Below are positions 26,617-36,021 of a DNA stretch of 64,000 bases, piece after piece. The stretch lies in the NCBI RefSeq assembly GCF_026586665.1, contig NZ_JAODIY010000001.1:310001-374000 (forward strand). The letters are read 5' to 3'. Positions within the stretch are counted from its first letter, which is position 1; each line of letters starts with the position of its first letter. Position numbers and translations under genes: made by a program. The notes beneath the pieces are model-generated. The model was not told the DNA's origin, ran no database searches, and saw only the letters and a program-made list of their open reading frames with translations. This stretch comes from Halovenus rubra (GTDB taxonomy: Archaea; Halobacteriota; Halobacteria; Halobacteriales; Haloarculaceae).

Positions 26617-26895
26617 CTATCCGAACACCCCCGGGGGAAGGATTTCGAGAATCCGTCGAATCACGACGTAGGTGAACCCGGCGAGTCCGAGCAGAATAAC
26701 CCATCGCAACCGCCGTCGCCACGTGGGCGTAATCGAGACAGGAGCGGTCAGCTCTGTGACAATAAGAAAGCCAAGTAGCGCCACGACGAAAAACAGCTCG
26801 TAAGACAGTGAGCCAAGCAGGGCCAGCACCAGCACTGTCGCCACCATCCAGGCGACCTGTCCGTGGACGAACCGCATCCGGCGTGACGTTCCCAT
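26617..26895 (-). CDS. Small membrane protein, first gene of the MoxR operon
   Basis: A 92-residue protein with three to four hydrophobic helices (VAWMVATVLVLALLGSLSYE, LFFVVALLGFLIVTELTA, WVILLGLAGFTYVVIRRI). No motif is recognised. It ends one base before the ATG of the DUF4350 gene, so it belongs to the same operon and probably to the same membrane complex. Confidence 0.8.
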   Translation of the reverse strand: MGTSRRMRFVHGQVAWMVATVLVLALLGSLSYELFFVVALLGFLIVTELTAPVSITPTWRRRLRWVILLGLAGFTYVVIRRILEILPPGVFG

Positions 26896-26964
26896 CGTTG
26901 TATCGTACCTCTAGATTCCTGTCGGTGTCAAACGAGCCGCGAGTTGTATCTCTTTCGCCCTCGA

Positions 26965-28272
26965 CTACTCTTCGACCACTTCGATGCCACGGTTGTTTAC
27001 TGCATCTGGACTAAGCCCAATTTCTTCAAGGAAGTCGCGGTACTCACGCTCGCAGGATTCGGCAGCCTGCTGGCGGTCAGAGGCATGGTCACACAGAGCT
27101 GGCAGTTCCTCGAACTGCTCGTTTGTGTAGACAATCCAATGGTTTATCAGGTCCGAAAGCCGCCGGATTGGCGACGTGAAGTGCCCATAAATCTCGAAGT
27201 TCAACGCGTGGTGGCCGCCAAATGGGTCGTTCATGTACTTTGCCCGGGGCATTACCTTCATGACGGCCCACTGAATCTTGTCTAGTTGTCGTTTGGGAGC
27301 CTCTTCTAGAGTCGCGTTGACTGCCTTGCGTGGTTCGTCCCACTTGTCGCCGGGAACCGAGACGCCATCGAGTTCTTGAATCTCTTTGAGTGCTTCGCTC
27401 CACTCGTCGGGGCTGGGTTGTGGATGGACACGGTACATCGCCTCGACACCGCGGTCCCACATCAACTCGTGAGTGACTGCTTTGTTCGCTTTCAGCATAC
27501 ACTCCTCGATGATAGTGTGGGCACGGTCGCGCTGTGGGTTCAACACAAGTGACCCTTCCTCCTTACGTGCCTCGTGCATGCGCTGGGCAAGCGTCGAGAC
27601 GAGTTCGTTGCGCTCTGGAAGGTCCACATCGGTATCTTCGAGGAACTCTTTGGCAACCGTGGGGTCGTCCAGAATGTTCTCACAGTCAGTATAGGTCAAG
27701 CGGGCGTTGCTCCGGATGACCGATTTGTAGATATCGATTGTTTCGTAGCCAAGTGTCTCCTTGTCGAGGTGCATCTCGACAGTGTGTGCAAGGCGGTCCT
27801 CATGTGGGACCAGCGAGCAGACAGTCTCGGCCAGAATTGGTGGGAGCATGTGAATCGTATACCCCGGCAGATAGATGGTATTGCCACGTGTGTTTGCTTC
27901 GTCCCACATCGCAGTGTCGGGTGAGACATAGTGTGTCACGTCGGCAATGTGGACCCAGAGGACGTACTCGTCGTCGCGCTCCTCGACCGAGAGTGCATCG
28001 TCGAAGTCCTGTGCGTCGACAGGGTCTGTCGTCCACGTCGTCAGGTCTCGCAGGTCTTCTCTCTCGTCGAGTTCATCCTCAATCTGCTGTTGGATGTTTT
28101 CGGTGCGCTCCTTTGCTTCCTCCATTACTTCCGGTGGAAATTCGTCGGGGAGTTCGAACTTCTCTAAGAGTTCGTCACGCTTATTCTCGATGTGTCGTGC
28201 CATCTCTTCGTCGATTTCGACCGGCCCTTGCCCCTCGACTGTGCCGGCTACGTCCTGTTCGGGGTCGCTCAT
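26965..28272 (-). CDS. RNB-domain ribonuclease (RNase II/R family)
   Basis: This 435-residue protein starts MSDPEQDVAGTVEGQG and carries the RNB catalytic block: DAQDFDDALSVEERDDEYVL near residue 95 (the run of metal-binding Asp residues), VHIADVTHYVSPDTAMWDEA, NTIYLPGYTIHMLPPILAE and FTSPIRRLSDLINHWIV near the C-terminus. It lacks the cold-shock and S1 RNA-binding domains that bacterial RNase R has, as is usual for haloarchaeal RNB proteins. It should digest RNA from the 3' end. The start at 28272 is chosen because the frame upstream of it (to 28434) runs into the divergent kinase promoter. Confidence 0.93.
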   Translation of the reverse strand: MSDPEQDVAGTVEGQGPVEIDEEMARHIENKRDELLEKFELPDEFPPEVMEEAKERTENIQQQIEDELDEREDLRDLTTWTTDPVDAQDFDDALSVEERDDEYVLWVHIADVTHYVSPDTAMWDEANTRGNTIYLPGYTIHMLPPILAETVCSLVPHEDRLAHTVEMHLDKETLGYETIDIYKSVIRSNARLTYTDCENILDDPTVAKEFLEDTDVDLPERNELVSTLAQRMHEARKEEGSLVLNPQRDRAHTIIEECMLKANKAVTHELMWDRGVEAMYRVHPQPSPDEWSEALKEIQELDGVSVPGDKWDEPRKAVNATLEEAPKRQLDKIQWAVMKVMPRAKYMNDPFGGHHALNFEIYGHFTSPIRRLSDLINHWIVYTNEQFEELPALCDHASDRQQAAESCEREYRDFLEEIGLSPDAVNNRGIEVVEE

Positions 28273-28381
28273 GACACGAGCTATGAGCGACCGGTAGTTA
28301 GGCGTGTCGGCATCCAGTATGCCAACTTCTTGGGGAATGCACACAAGGTTGAAGCGTACGCGTCGCCATAGTGGTACGATA

Positions 28382-29527
28382 ATGACCAACGTGGGTGGTG
28401 ATAAAAACAAGTCACGAATCACTCGCCTGCACAAGGTTGCGGCTGAGCTTCAGGCAGCCACCGAGCACGACGAGGTCTATGACACAGTCATTGAAGCCGC
28501 CGTCGAGATTCTTGGCTTTGATTGGTGTGCGGTCGGCGTTCCGGACGACGGCTGGCTTTGCGCCCAAAGCGTCTCCGAAGCAGGCCCACTCGAAAAAGAC
28601 GAACGCCTCTTGCGAACAGATGAGGGCGTCGCCGGAAAAACGTATCAGGAACAAAAAAGTGTCATACTGGTAGACGGAGAAGAACACGATACAGCGAAAC
28701 CGGTCTATGATCGCATCACCTCCGGACTCTCAGTACCGCTTGGTAAATGGGGCATCTTTCAGGGAATCGCCGAAGAGCGTGCTGTGTTTGAATCAGAGGA
28801 CCGTGAAGCAGCGGAGTTACTAGCATCCCACGCGACGGCCGCTCTCAACCGCATTGAGCACGAACAGACCCTACAAAAGAAAAACGATAGACTCGAAAAG
28901 TTTGCCAGCGTCGTGAGTCATGACCTCCGTAGCCCACTGACTGTTGCCGAGTTGCGTCTCGAAATGCTTCGTCAGGAGTGTGACAGCGAATATATCGATG
29001 ATATCGACCAAGCACTCGACCGAATGGACCAGTTACTCGAGAACCTACTTTCGCTTGCCCGCGCGGGCGAGGCGGTTCGCGACCCTGAACCGGTCGAACT
29101 GGCTCGCGTCGCGAAGAACTGCTGGGAGACGCTTGAATCCGGGAGAGACACGCTCACTGTTGATGCTGACCTGATACTCCTGGCTGATGCGATTCAGGTT
29201 CGCCAACTCCTCGAAAACCTTCTCAAAAACGCTATGGAACACGGCTCGAATGCGCCAGAAGAGGAACACCAAGACGACAATACGGCTGTCCGGATTACTA
29301 TCGGGACGCTTGACAATGGGTTCTACATTGCAGACGATGGGACGGGAATCCCGCCGGAGAAACGCGACGACGTCTTCGAGTCCGGCTACTCCACTGATAC
29401 GGATGGCACCGGCTTTGGACTTTCAATTGTGATGGATATCGTTGAGGCTCACGGCTGGGATATCGCTGTCACTGAGAGTGTTGATGGCGGCGCACGCTTT
29501 GAAATCACGGGTGTTGACACTGACTGA
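28382..29527 (+). CDS. GAF-domain histidine kinase
   Basis: A soluble kinase of about 381 residues. Residues 20-155 form a GAF sensor domain (YDTVIEAAVEILGFDWCAVG, LSVPLGKWGIFQGIAEE). The dimerisation helix has FASVVSHDLRSPLTVAE with the phospho-accepting His. The ATPase domain has LLENLLKNAMEHGSN (N box), DDGTGIPPEKRDDVFESG (G1) and GTGFGLSIVMDIVEAHGWD (G2). No membrane helix is present, so it senses a cytoplasmic signal. The kinase half closely resembles that of the PAS kinase at 59818, so the two are paralogues. No response regulator gene is adjacent. ATG 28382 is preferred. Confidence 0.92.
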   Translation: MTNVGGDKNKSRITRLHKVAAELQAATEHDEVYDTVIEAAVEILGFDWCAVGVPDDGWLCAQSVSEAGPLEKDERLLRTDEGVAGKTYQEQKSVILVDGEEHDTAKPVYDRITSGLSVPLGKWGIFQGIAEERAVFESEDREAAELLASHATAALNRIEHEQTLQKKNDRLEKFASVVSHDLRSPLTVAELRLEMLRQECDSEYIDDIDQALDRMDQLLENLLSLARAGEAVRDPEPVELARVAKNCWETLESGRDTLTVDADLILLADAIQVRQLLENLLKNAMEHGSNAPEEEHQDDNTAVRITIGTLDNGFYIADDGTGIPPEKRDDVFESGYSTDTDGTGFGLSIVMDIVEAHGWDIAVTESVDGGARFEITGVDTD

Positions 29528-29594
29528 CATCTTTCTTTTTCTATCGGATGACGTTGGTGAGTAGTCGTTTTACTGTGTAAGTATGCGTGACAGG

Positions 29595-31643
29595 TCACCA
29601 TTCCGAATCGGCGACTGGGACGCCATTATCGTCATGCTCGACCTCGAACTCTTCGCGTAATTCCCGAATGCGGTCCCGGATATCTGCTGCGAGTTCGAAC
29701 TCCAAGTTATCCGCTGCCTCCTGCATCTGCGTTTCAAGCTCGTCGATGGCCCGGAGCGCGTCGTCCTCGCTGTCGGGGTCAAGAGTCGAGGCATCCCCTG
29801 TGTCTGTTTTGCTCCCCGGCAGATTCGATTCGCCGATTGCTTTCTCGATACTGTGGGGCTCGTAACCGTGTTGTTCGTTAAAGGCCTGTTGAATCCGCCG
29901 CCGACGTTGTGTCTCTTGAATTGCCGACTCCATCGCTCCACTTGGCTCGTCGGCATACAGCACGACCTCGCCGTTGACGTTCCGTGCCGCCCGCCCCATC
30001 GTCTGAATGAGCATCGTTTCTGACCGAAGGAATCCCTCTTGGTCGGCATCAAGTATCGCCACCAGTGATACCTCCGGAATATCCAGTCCCTCCCGCAGCA
30101 GGTTGATGCCGACGATAGCATCGATTTCGCCGAGGCGGAGACTCCGGATAAGTTCGTGACGTTCGAGGGTGTCTGTCTCGTCGTGCATGTAGGCAACATC
30201 GATGCCGGCCTCTTCGAGATACTCGGTGAGGTCTTCAGCCATCCGTTTGGTAAGTGTTGTCACCAACGCACGCTCGTCTTCGGGTAGTGCTTGGAGACGG
30301 TCGATAAGGCTGCTGACCTGCCCATCGACGTCGGCAATCTCCACTGCAGGGTCAATCAGGTGAGTTGGCCGGACAATCTGCTCGACGACGTGTCCGGAGT
30401 TGTCGCGCTCATACTCACCCGGTGTCGCCGAGACGTACAGTGTCTGGTCGGTCTTCTCTTCGAACTCTCCGAACGTCAGTGGCCGATTATCGAACGCTGT
30501 TGGTAGCCGGAACCCGTTTTCAACCAGCGACTCTTTGCGCGACTTGTCGCCTTCGAACTGGCCGCGAATCTGTGGCAGCGTCTGGTGGGACTCATCGACG
30601 ACAGTCAAGAAATTGTCAGGAAAGTAGTCGAGGAGTGTGTACGGTGCTTCACCCGACTCGCGGTCAGAGAGGTGAACGGAGTAGTTCTCGATACCCGAGC
30701 AGTAGCCTGTTTCGTTCATCATCTCTATATCGAAGGTCGTCCGTTCTTCGATACGCTGTGCAGCCACGAGGTCGCCCTGACGCTCGAAGGAACTTATTCG
30801 GTCGTCGAGGAGCGACTCTATCTCCGCGATTGCCTCGTTGAGGCGCTGTTCGGGAATCGAGTAATGCTCTGCGGGGTGTAAGAGCACCGCTGGCTCTTCA
30901 CTGACGATTTCGCCCTCTAGCGGGTCTACTTTCCGGAGGCGGTCGATTTCGTCGCCCCACATCTCGACACGAACGGCGTACCGGCCATACATCGGGTAAA
31001 TTTCGAGGGTGTCACCGCGAACGCGAAAGGTTCCCTGTGTAAAATCTACGTCGTTCCGCTCGTAATTCAGGTCGACCAGCCGGGACAAAATCTCGTCGCG
31101 TTCGATTTGCTGGCCCTGCTCCAACCGGAGGGCCATGTCGATGTAGTTACCCGGGTCACCCAGACCGTAAATTGCCGAGACGCTGGCGACGACGATAACA
31201 TCGTCACGTGTCAACAGCGAGCGGGTCGCGGAGTGACGGAGGCGGTCGATTTCGTCGTTGATAGAGGCATCCTTGTCAATATAGGTATCGCTTTGCTCGA
31301 CGTAGGCCTCAGGCTGGTAGTAGTCGTAGTAAGAGACAAAGTACTCTACTGCATTATCTGGAAACAGAGTTCTGAACTCCTCGTAGAGTTGTGCGGCCAG
31401 TGTCTTGTTGTGGGCAATGACGAGAGTCGGCTGTTGAATCTCTTCGACGACCCACGAAACGGTGTTTGTCTTGCCACTGCCGGTTACGCCAAGTAGGGTC
31501 TGCTCGTCGATCCCTTCTTGGAACCCGGCCGCCAGCTGTTCGATGGCATCGGGCTGGTCGCCTGCGGGATCGAACGGTGCATCGACACGAAACTCGCTTT
31601 CGGCTTCAGGACGGTCCGGCGAGAGCGGGCCGGTATCGGTCAT
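29595..31643 (-). CDS. uvrB: UvrABC system protein B
   Basis: The 682-residue protein is the damage-verifying helicase of nucleotide excision repair. It has Walker [18 protein letters not shown] near residue 52, the beta-hairpin [20 protein letters not shown] with [17 protein letters not shown], the DEAH-type box [16 protein letters not shown], helicase motif VI region [15 protein letters not shown], and a C-terminal UVR motif ([20 protein letters not shown]) that binds UvrA or UvrC. Full length. Haloarchaea are known to carry this bacterial-type system. It stands alone here; uvrA and uvrC are not in the window. Confidence 0.97.
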   Translation of the reverse strand: MTDTGPLSPDRPEAESEFRVDAPFDPAGDQPDAIEQLAAGFQEGIDEQTLLGVTGSGKTNTVSWVVEEIQQPTLVIAHNKTLAAQLYEEFRTLFPDNAVEYFVSYYDYYQPEAYVEQSDTYIDKDASINDEIDRLRHSATRSLLTRDDVIVVASVSAIYGLGDPGNYIDMALRLEQGQQIERDEILSRLVDLNYERNDVDFTQGTFRVRGDTLEIYPMYGRYAVRVEMWGDEIDRLRKVDPLEGEIVSEEPAVLLHPAEHYSIPEQRLNEAIAEIESLLDDRISSFERQGDLVAAQRIEERTTFDIEMMNETGYCSGIENYSVHLSDRESGEAPYTLLDYFPDNFLTVVDESHQTLPQIRGQFEGDKSRKESLVENGFRLPTAFDNRPLTFGEFEEKTDQTLYVSATPGEYERDNSGHVVEQIVRPTHLIDPAVEIADVDGQVSSLIDRLQALPEDERALVTTLTKRMAEDLTEYLEEAGIDVAYMHDETDTLERHELIRSLRLGEIDAIVGINLLREGLDIPEVSLVAILDADQEGFLRSETMLIQTMGRAARNVNGEVVLYADEPSGAMESAIQETQRRRRIQQAFNEQHGYEPHSIEKAIGESNLPGSKTDTGDASTLDPDSEDDALRAIDELETQMQEAADNLEFELAADIRDRIRELREEFEVEHDDNGVPVADSEW

Positions 31644-31736
31644 TAACTAGGGGTCGGGGTGAAGCTACTTGACCGATGTGGTCTCTGCTGTCTGTCACAG
31701 TCTGACTCTCACGTCCGAAACAGCTCTCTCTTTCAT

Positions 31737-32723
31737 TTATTCCCCGGGCGCAAGTGCTTCCATCGTCTCTCGGCGCAACTCGTCGCCGGTGTCGTCCGGA
31801 ATAACGACAAGCGGAACGTCGACAGCATCAAGCGCCGCAACCTCAGCAAGCTGGTTGCGTGCCTGTTCGGGCGTGCCGGCTACCCCGAGTGTGTCGAGCA
31901 TCTCGTCGGTGACGGCGGCTCGTGCCTCGTCGCGGTTCCCCGACCGCCACGCTTTGGCAATCGCGTCTGCCGCCTCCGGAAACGACTCGGCGACCGCCCG
32001 CCGGTACCCCTCGCCGCTCCCGACGTAGTAGGCGAGATGACCGCTGACAGCTGCCCGGGCACGCTCTGGGTCGTCACTGGCCGCGCTCGGAACGTAGGGG
32101 ATCGTCGTGATTGCCTGGGGGTCCCGGCCGACCGCCTCAGCTGTCTTGGCTATCGTCTCGAAGGCCTCGCCAAGACGGTCGAAGGGAATATTATGAGGGA
32201 GCCAGCCCTCTGCGGTCCGCCCAGTTGCCCGTCTCGTCGCAGGACCGAGCGCGGCGGCGTACACCGATACGTCGGTCGACAGCGATGGGAAATCAGCGAC
32301 GTCGAATTTATCTCCTTCGTAGGAAACTCGACTCTCGCCGTTAAGGAACTGCTTGGTAAGCTCGATAGCTTCGTGGAGCTGTCGAGCCGGATTATCAAAC
32401 GGCTCGCTGTGGAGGTCTTCGACGACCTTTCGAGTGCTCGTCCCGAGGCCGAGGGTAAACCGGCCATCAGCGGCGTCGTTGAGTGTGGCGGCTGCCTGTG
32501 CAATTGTCGCCGGCGAGCGACCATAGACGTTGACAATGGCGGTCCCGAGGTGGATGTTTTCGGTCCGGAGTGCCGCACGTGTCAGTGCAACAAACGAATC
32601 ACGGCCCCAGAGTTCACCTGTCCAGACCGAGTCATAACCCAGTGTTTCCGAGCGCTCGGCAAACGCCGCGAGGTCGTCGGCGTCGTTTGGCACGAGAATC
32701 CCAGCTTGCATACGTTGGGTCAC
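31737..32723 (-). CDS. LLM-class, F420-dependent oxidoreductase
   Basis: The 328-residue protein is a luciferase-like TIM barrel: MQAGILVPNDADDLAAFAER, LGYDSVWTGELWGRDSFVAL near residue 30, LRTENIHLGTAIVNVYGRSP near 55 and FTLGLGTSTRKVVEDLH near 95 follow the order of F420-dependent reductases related to Mer. It should move hydride between F420 and an unknown substrate. It is monocistronic; uvrB lies downstream on the same strand about 90 bases away. Confidence 0.92.
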   Translation of the reverse strand: MTQRMQAGILVPNDADDLAAFAERSETLGYDSVWTGELWGRDSFVALTRAALRTENIHLGTAIVNVYGRSPATIAQAAATLNDAADGRFTLGLGTSTRKVVEDLHSEPFDNPARQLHEAIELTKQFLNGESRVSYEGDKFDVADFPSLSTDVSVYAAALGPATRRATGRTAEGWLPHNIPFDRLGEAFETIAKTAEAVGRDPQAITTIPYVPSAASDDPERARAAVSGHLAYYVGSGEGYRRAVAESFPEAADAIAKAWRSGNRDEARAAVTDEMLDTLGVAGTPEQARNQLAEVAALDAVDVPLVVIPDDTGDELRRETMEALAPGE

Positions 32724-32777
32724 GGCGAGGCTGCTGATAAAGATGGGTCCCCGTGTTCACTCCCGCGTTGCTGGCCG

Positions 32778-33182
32778 TCAGTGCCCTTCGTACTCTTCGA
32801 TACGGTCGCGCCAGGAATCGGGTAGCGGCTGTGTCTCACCTGTCTCGAAGTCAACAGTCACCATCACGGTTTCTGCGGTCGCGGCGACAGCACCGTCGGC
32901 ACGGATTTCGTACTCCATCGGGATGCTTGCCTCTCCCGGTTCGAGCGTCCGGAGAGCGACCGTCACATGAGTATCGTCTCGCACTGGACGGTGGTAGTCG
33001 ATTTCAAGGTTAGCGATGACAGCGTTGACCGCTTCGGGTTCGGTGACGCCAAGCACGTCGCCCAGATAGCCTACTCGGGCTTCTTCGAGGTACGTGACAT
33101 AGACTGCATTGTTGACGTGCCCAGCGATATCGAGGTCTTGAAACCGCACTTCGACATCAGTCTCATAGTTGAAATCGGCCAT
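32778..33182 (-). CDS. Hotdog-fold acyl-CoA thioesterase
   Basis: A 134-residue protein, starting MADFNYETDVEVRFQDLDIA with GHVNNAVYVTYLEEARVGYL, the YbgC/FadM (4HBT) motif in which the Asp-x-x-GHVNN set forms the active site. It should hydrolyse acyl-CoA esters. The start at 33182 is set by the motif; a much longer frame runs upstream but lies antisense to the lipoate ligase gene. It is divergent from that gene. Confidence 0.92.
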   Translation of the reverse strand: MADFNYETDVEVRFQDLDIAGHVNNAVYVTYLEEARVGYLGDVLGVTEPEAVNAVIANLEIDYHRPVRDDTHVTVALRTLEPGEASIPMEYEIRADGAVAATAETVMVTVDFETGETQPLPDSWRDRIEEYEGH

Positions 33183-33247
33183 AGCGGTACTGTGGCCGGA
33201 AGGTAGTTTCACTTTGCGGTTTCTGTTGCCTGTGGTCGCTGTTTCGC

Positions 33248-33258
33248 GTATATTTTTG
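33248..33258 (+). promoter_or_regulatory. TATA box of the lipoate ligase-like gene
   Basis: GTATATTTTTG is centred about 28 bases before the ATG at 33282, fitting a leaderless archaeal promoter. Confidence 0.55.
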
Positions 33259-33281
33259 TCATTGCGTGTGTAGTTGCCGGT

Positions 33282-34097
33282 ATGACTGAGCTTGCAGACA
33301 GAGACTGGCGACTCGTGCCCGTCGAAAGCCGGCCCGGTCCAATGCAGATGGCGCTTGAAGAAGTGGCCGCTGAAACTGCAGCTTCGGGCGGTCCCCGGAC
33401 GGTCCGTGTCTACACGTGGGAGCCCAGTACACTCTCGCTTGGGTACCGCCAACCGCCTGAAACTGTCGACTGGGAGTACTGCGACAACAACGATATCACT
33501 GTTACGCGTCGACCAACCGGCGGTGGTGGTATCTATCACGATTCCTCCGGTGACATCTCCTACTCGATTGTTGGCCCAGAAGATGAACTTCCGGGCGACC
33601 TGATGACGTGTTACGAACTGCTCTGTACACCCATACTCGACGCGTTTGACCGGATGGGTGTCGACGCCGCCTTTGCAGACGAGAAACACCCGGAGATTCA
33701 CAAACCAACCTGCTATCTCCGGAAAGTCAACCCTGCACACGACATTCTTGCAGACGGTCACAAGATAAGTGGGAACGCACAGTACCGCCAGCGCGAAGCG
33801 GTCATCCAGCACGGCTCGCTGTCCTATGCGCTTGCACCTGATCGCCATCTCGGAACGTTCCGGACGGATGCGGTGAGCGAGTCGACTTTCGATAAGCGAG
33901 TCACGTCTATCCGTGAACAGGCTGGAATCGACCGAAAGGAAGCCGTCGAAACTCTCGAAGCGGCCCTCACAGAGTGGTGCGACGCCGATGTCGGCGAGTG
34001 GACTAACGACGAACTCGACAGAGCAGCCGAGATTGCAGACGAGAAGTACACCGCTGAGGAGTGGAATCGCCGCCGGAACGACCCACTCTCTGTCTGA
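33282..34097 (+). CDS. Lipoate--protein ligase family protein
   Basis: The 271-residue protein has TVRVYTWEPSTLSLGYRQPP near residue 40, VTRRPTGGGGIYHDSSGDIS near 75 (the lipoyl-AMP binding loop of LplA/LipB) and DGHKISGNAQYRQREAVIQH near 158 with the conserved Lys. It attaches lipoate or octanoate to E2 or GcvH proteins, or transfers a related acyl group. The C-terminal accessory part is short (about 60 residues), so it may work with a separate small subunit elsewhere, as in some archaeal split ligases. Confidence 0.93.
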   Translation: MTELADRDWRLVPVESRPGPMQMALEEVAAETAASGGPRTVRVYTWEPSTLSLGYRQPPETVDWEYCDNNDITVTRRPTGGGGIYHDSSGDISYSIVGPEDELPGDLMTCYELLCTPILDAFDRMGVDAAFADEKHPEIHKPTCYLRKVNPAHDILADGHKISGNAQYRQREAVIQHGSLSYALAPDRHLGTFRTDAVSESTFDKRVTSIREQAGIDRKEAVETLEAALTEWCDADVGEWTNDELDRAAEIADEKYTAEEWNRRRNDPLSV

Positions 34098-34167
34098 CCC
34101 TGTCTGTTGTTGACTGTTTGTTTTCGACTCCGAAGTTGCTATGTGCTCGCGGCAACTCACTCAAGAT

Positions 34168-35034
34168 ATGCAGGTAGGCGCACACGTCTCGATTTCTGGC
34201 TCACGTGTCTCGTCGGACGATGAAACACCTCCTTACGATGATGTCCGCAACGCTATACCCCGCCAGCGTGCCTTCGGTGGCAACTGCGGGCAGATATTCA
34301 CAACCTCACCGCAGGTCTGGCAACAGCCCGACATTGATGCCGACGCTGCAACGGGCTTCCAGACAGAATCTGACGAGAAAGCAGTCGGCCCATGGGTTAT
34401 CCACTCGTCGTACCTAGTGAACCTTGCGACGCCCAAAGACGACCTCCACGAGAAATCTGTTGCCAGCATGCAAGCGGAGGTCGACGCGGCAGCCACACTC
34501 GGTATCGAGTACGTCAACGTTCACCTCGGCGCACACACGGGCGCAGGTGTTGAACAGGGGCTCGACAACGCTGCGAGCACGCTTGACGAGTTGACTGTCC
34601 CAGACGATGTCACAATCCTCATCGAATCAGATGCTGGCAGTGGCACCAAACTGGGGGGCGAGTTCGAACACCTCGCGGCTGTTCTCGACCGTTCTGAACA
34701 AGATCTCGAAGTCTGCCTCGACACTGCCCATGCCTTCTCTGCAGGCTACGACCTCTCGACGCCCGATGCGGTCGCGGAGTCACTCGCAGCATTTGACGAT
34801 GTGGTTGGCTTCGAGAATCTTGCGTGTGTCCACCTCAACGATTCGAAACACGCGTCTGGAACGAACAAAGACGAACACGCACACATCGGAAAAGGAGAAA
34901 TTGGAGAAGACGGGATGCGTGCGTTCATCAACCACGAGGCGATCCGTGATCTCCCGCTCGTTCTCGAAACGCCGACCGAGAATGGCAAGGGATTTGCGTG
35001 GAATATCGACCGCGTCCACGAACTTAGCGAGTGA
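34168..35034 (+). CDS. nfo: Deoxyribonuclease IV (endonuclease IV)
   Basis: The 288-residue protein cuts DNA at abasic sites. It starts [12 protein letters not shown] and has [13 protein letters not shown] near residue 117, [15 protein letters not shown] near 185, [20 protein letters not shown] near 220 and [20 protein letters not shown] near the end, which are the metal-ligand motifs of the AP endonuclease 2 TIM barrel. ATG 34168 is preferred over an ATG 9 codons earlier (34141) because the family begins QVGAHVS. It precedes a methyltransferase gene with a 57-base gap. Confidence 0.95.
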   Translation: MQVGAHVSISGSRVSSDDETPPYDDVRNAIPRQRAFGGNCGQIFTTSPQVWQQPDIDADAATGFQTESDEKAVGPWVIHSSYLVNLATPKDDLHEKSVASMQAEVDAAATLGIEYVNVHLGAHTGAGVEQGLDNAASTLDELTVPDDVTILIESDAGSGTKLGGEFEHLAAVLDRSEQDLEVCLDTAHAFSAGYDLSTPDAVAESLAAFDDVVGFENLACVHLNDSKHASGTNKDEHAHIGKGEIGEDGMRAFINHEAIRDLPLVLETPTENGKGFAWNIDRVHELSE

Positions 35035-35091
35035 GAGCACTGCCCGTCGAGAGACGACAGGCTATTTGTCTTCGACCAGAGTAAGACGAGT

Positions 35092-35877
35092 GTGAGACGG
35101 TTCACTGCAGAGTACCTAGAGTCGACCCGTGAGGGCATGTGGGACGACTCTCGTGACGCACTCGCAAACCTATCGCTCAAAAGTCGACAATGCGTACTCG
35201 ATGTCGGGGCAGGGACAGGTGAACTGACCCGCATCCTCCGCGACGAGACGACTGGATCTGTCATCGCGCTTGACGCCGACAACGGACTGCTTGAGCATAT
35301 CGCTAGCCCACGGGTTCAGGGTGATGCGACACGTCTTCCGTTTGCGGACGATACGTTCGACCTCGTTGTCTGTCAGGCGCTGTTGGTCAACCTCTCGGAC
35401 CCATCTACGGCACTTGAAGAGTTTGCACGCGTCGCCACGGAGTCCGTGGCTGTCATCGAGCCAGATAACAGCGCGGTCTCAATCGATTCAACTGTCAAGG
35501 CCGAACCGCGGCTGGCACAACGAGCACGTGAACTGTACCTTCAGGGCATCGAGACTGACGCAGCGCTTGGAGCTGTCCCGGAGTTGTTTGAGGAAGCCGG
35601 GTTCAAACGTGTCAAGGTGCGGCAGTATAACCACGAACGCTCTATTGAATCACCGTACTCTGAGCGTGCGCTCGAAGGCGCACGTCGCAAGGCTAGCGGA
35701 ACTGATATCGATGACGACCGGGAGACGATTCTTGCGGGCAAAGAATCTACAGAGTCGTTCGAGCAACTCAGAGAACACTGGCGATCGATGGGACGGGAAG
35801 TCATCCAGCAGATGCAGGATGGAACGTACCGACAGCGTGAGGTTGTGCCTTTCTACGTGACGAGTGGCGACCTCTAA
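35092..35877 (+). CDS. Class I SAM-dependent methyltransferase
   Basis: The 261-residue protein starts at GTG 35092 and has VLDVGAGTGELTRILRDETT near residue 37 (motif I, SAM binding), GSVIALDADNGLL, DDTFDLVVCQALLVNLSDPS near residue 87 and a YbaJ-type lid. The substrate is unknown. About 57 bases downstream of nfo on the same strand, so the two may share a transcript. Confidence 0.9.
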   Translation: MRRFTAEYLESTREGMWDDSRDALANLSLKSRQCVLDVGAGTGELTRILRDETTGSVIALDADNGLLEHIASPRVQGDATRLPFADDTFDLVVCQALLVNLSDPSTALEEFARVATESVAVIEPDNSAVSIDSTVKAEPRLAQRARELYLQGIETDAALGAVPELFEEAGFKRVKVRQYNHERSIESPYSERALEGARRKASGTDIDDDRETILAGKESTESFEQLREHWRSMGREVIQQMQDGTYRQREVVPFYVTSGDL

Positions 35878-35933
35878 TTTGAGCCCAGCACTCGGGGGCG
35901 AACAGGTGACACGGGTGGTTCCCAACCAAGCGA

Positions 35934-35970
35934 GCAAAACGGTGTGTCACACTCCGGCGCTTCGTTTTGC
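35934..35970. repeat. Inverted repeat in a convergent gap
   Basis: GCAAAACG at 35934-35941 is repeated inverted as CGTTTTGC at 35963-35970, with GTGTG-T-CACAC between them. It lies between two genes transcribed toward each other and may be a bidirectional terminator hairpin. Confidence 0.4.
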
Positions 35971-36021
35971 CGTACTCTGTCAGGGCATATTGTCACTGGC
36001 TGCGTCCTTGCAGATAAATTC

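Noticed and set aside
31659-32825. A 388-codon plus-strand open frame opposite the F420-type oxidoreductase
   Set aside because: Its residue make-up (many Arg, Cys, Gly) is that of antisense reading and no motif is present.
33183-34160. An N-terminal extension of the thioesterase frame of over 300 codons
   Set aside because: It lies antisense to the lipoate ligase gene; the hotdog family starts at 33182.
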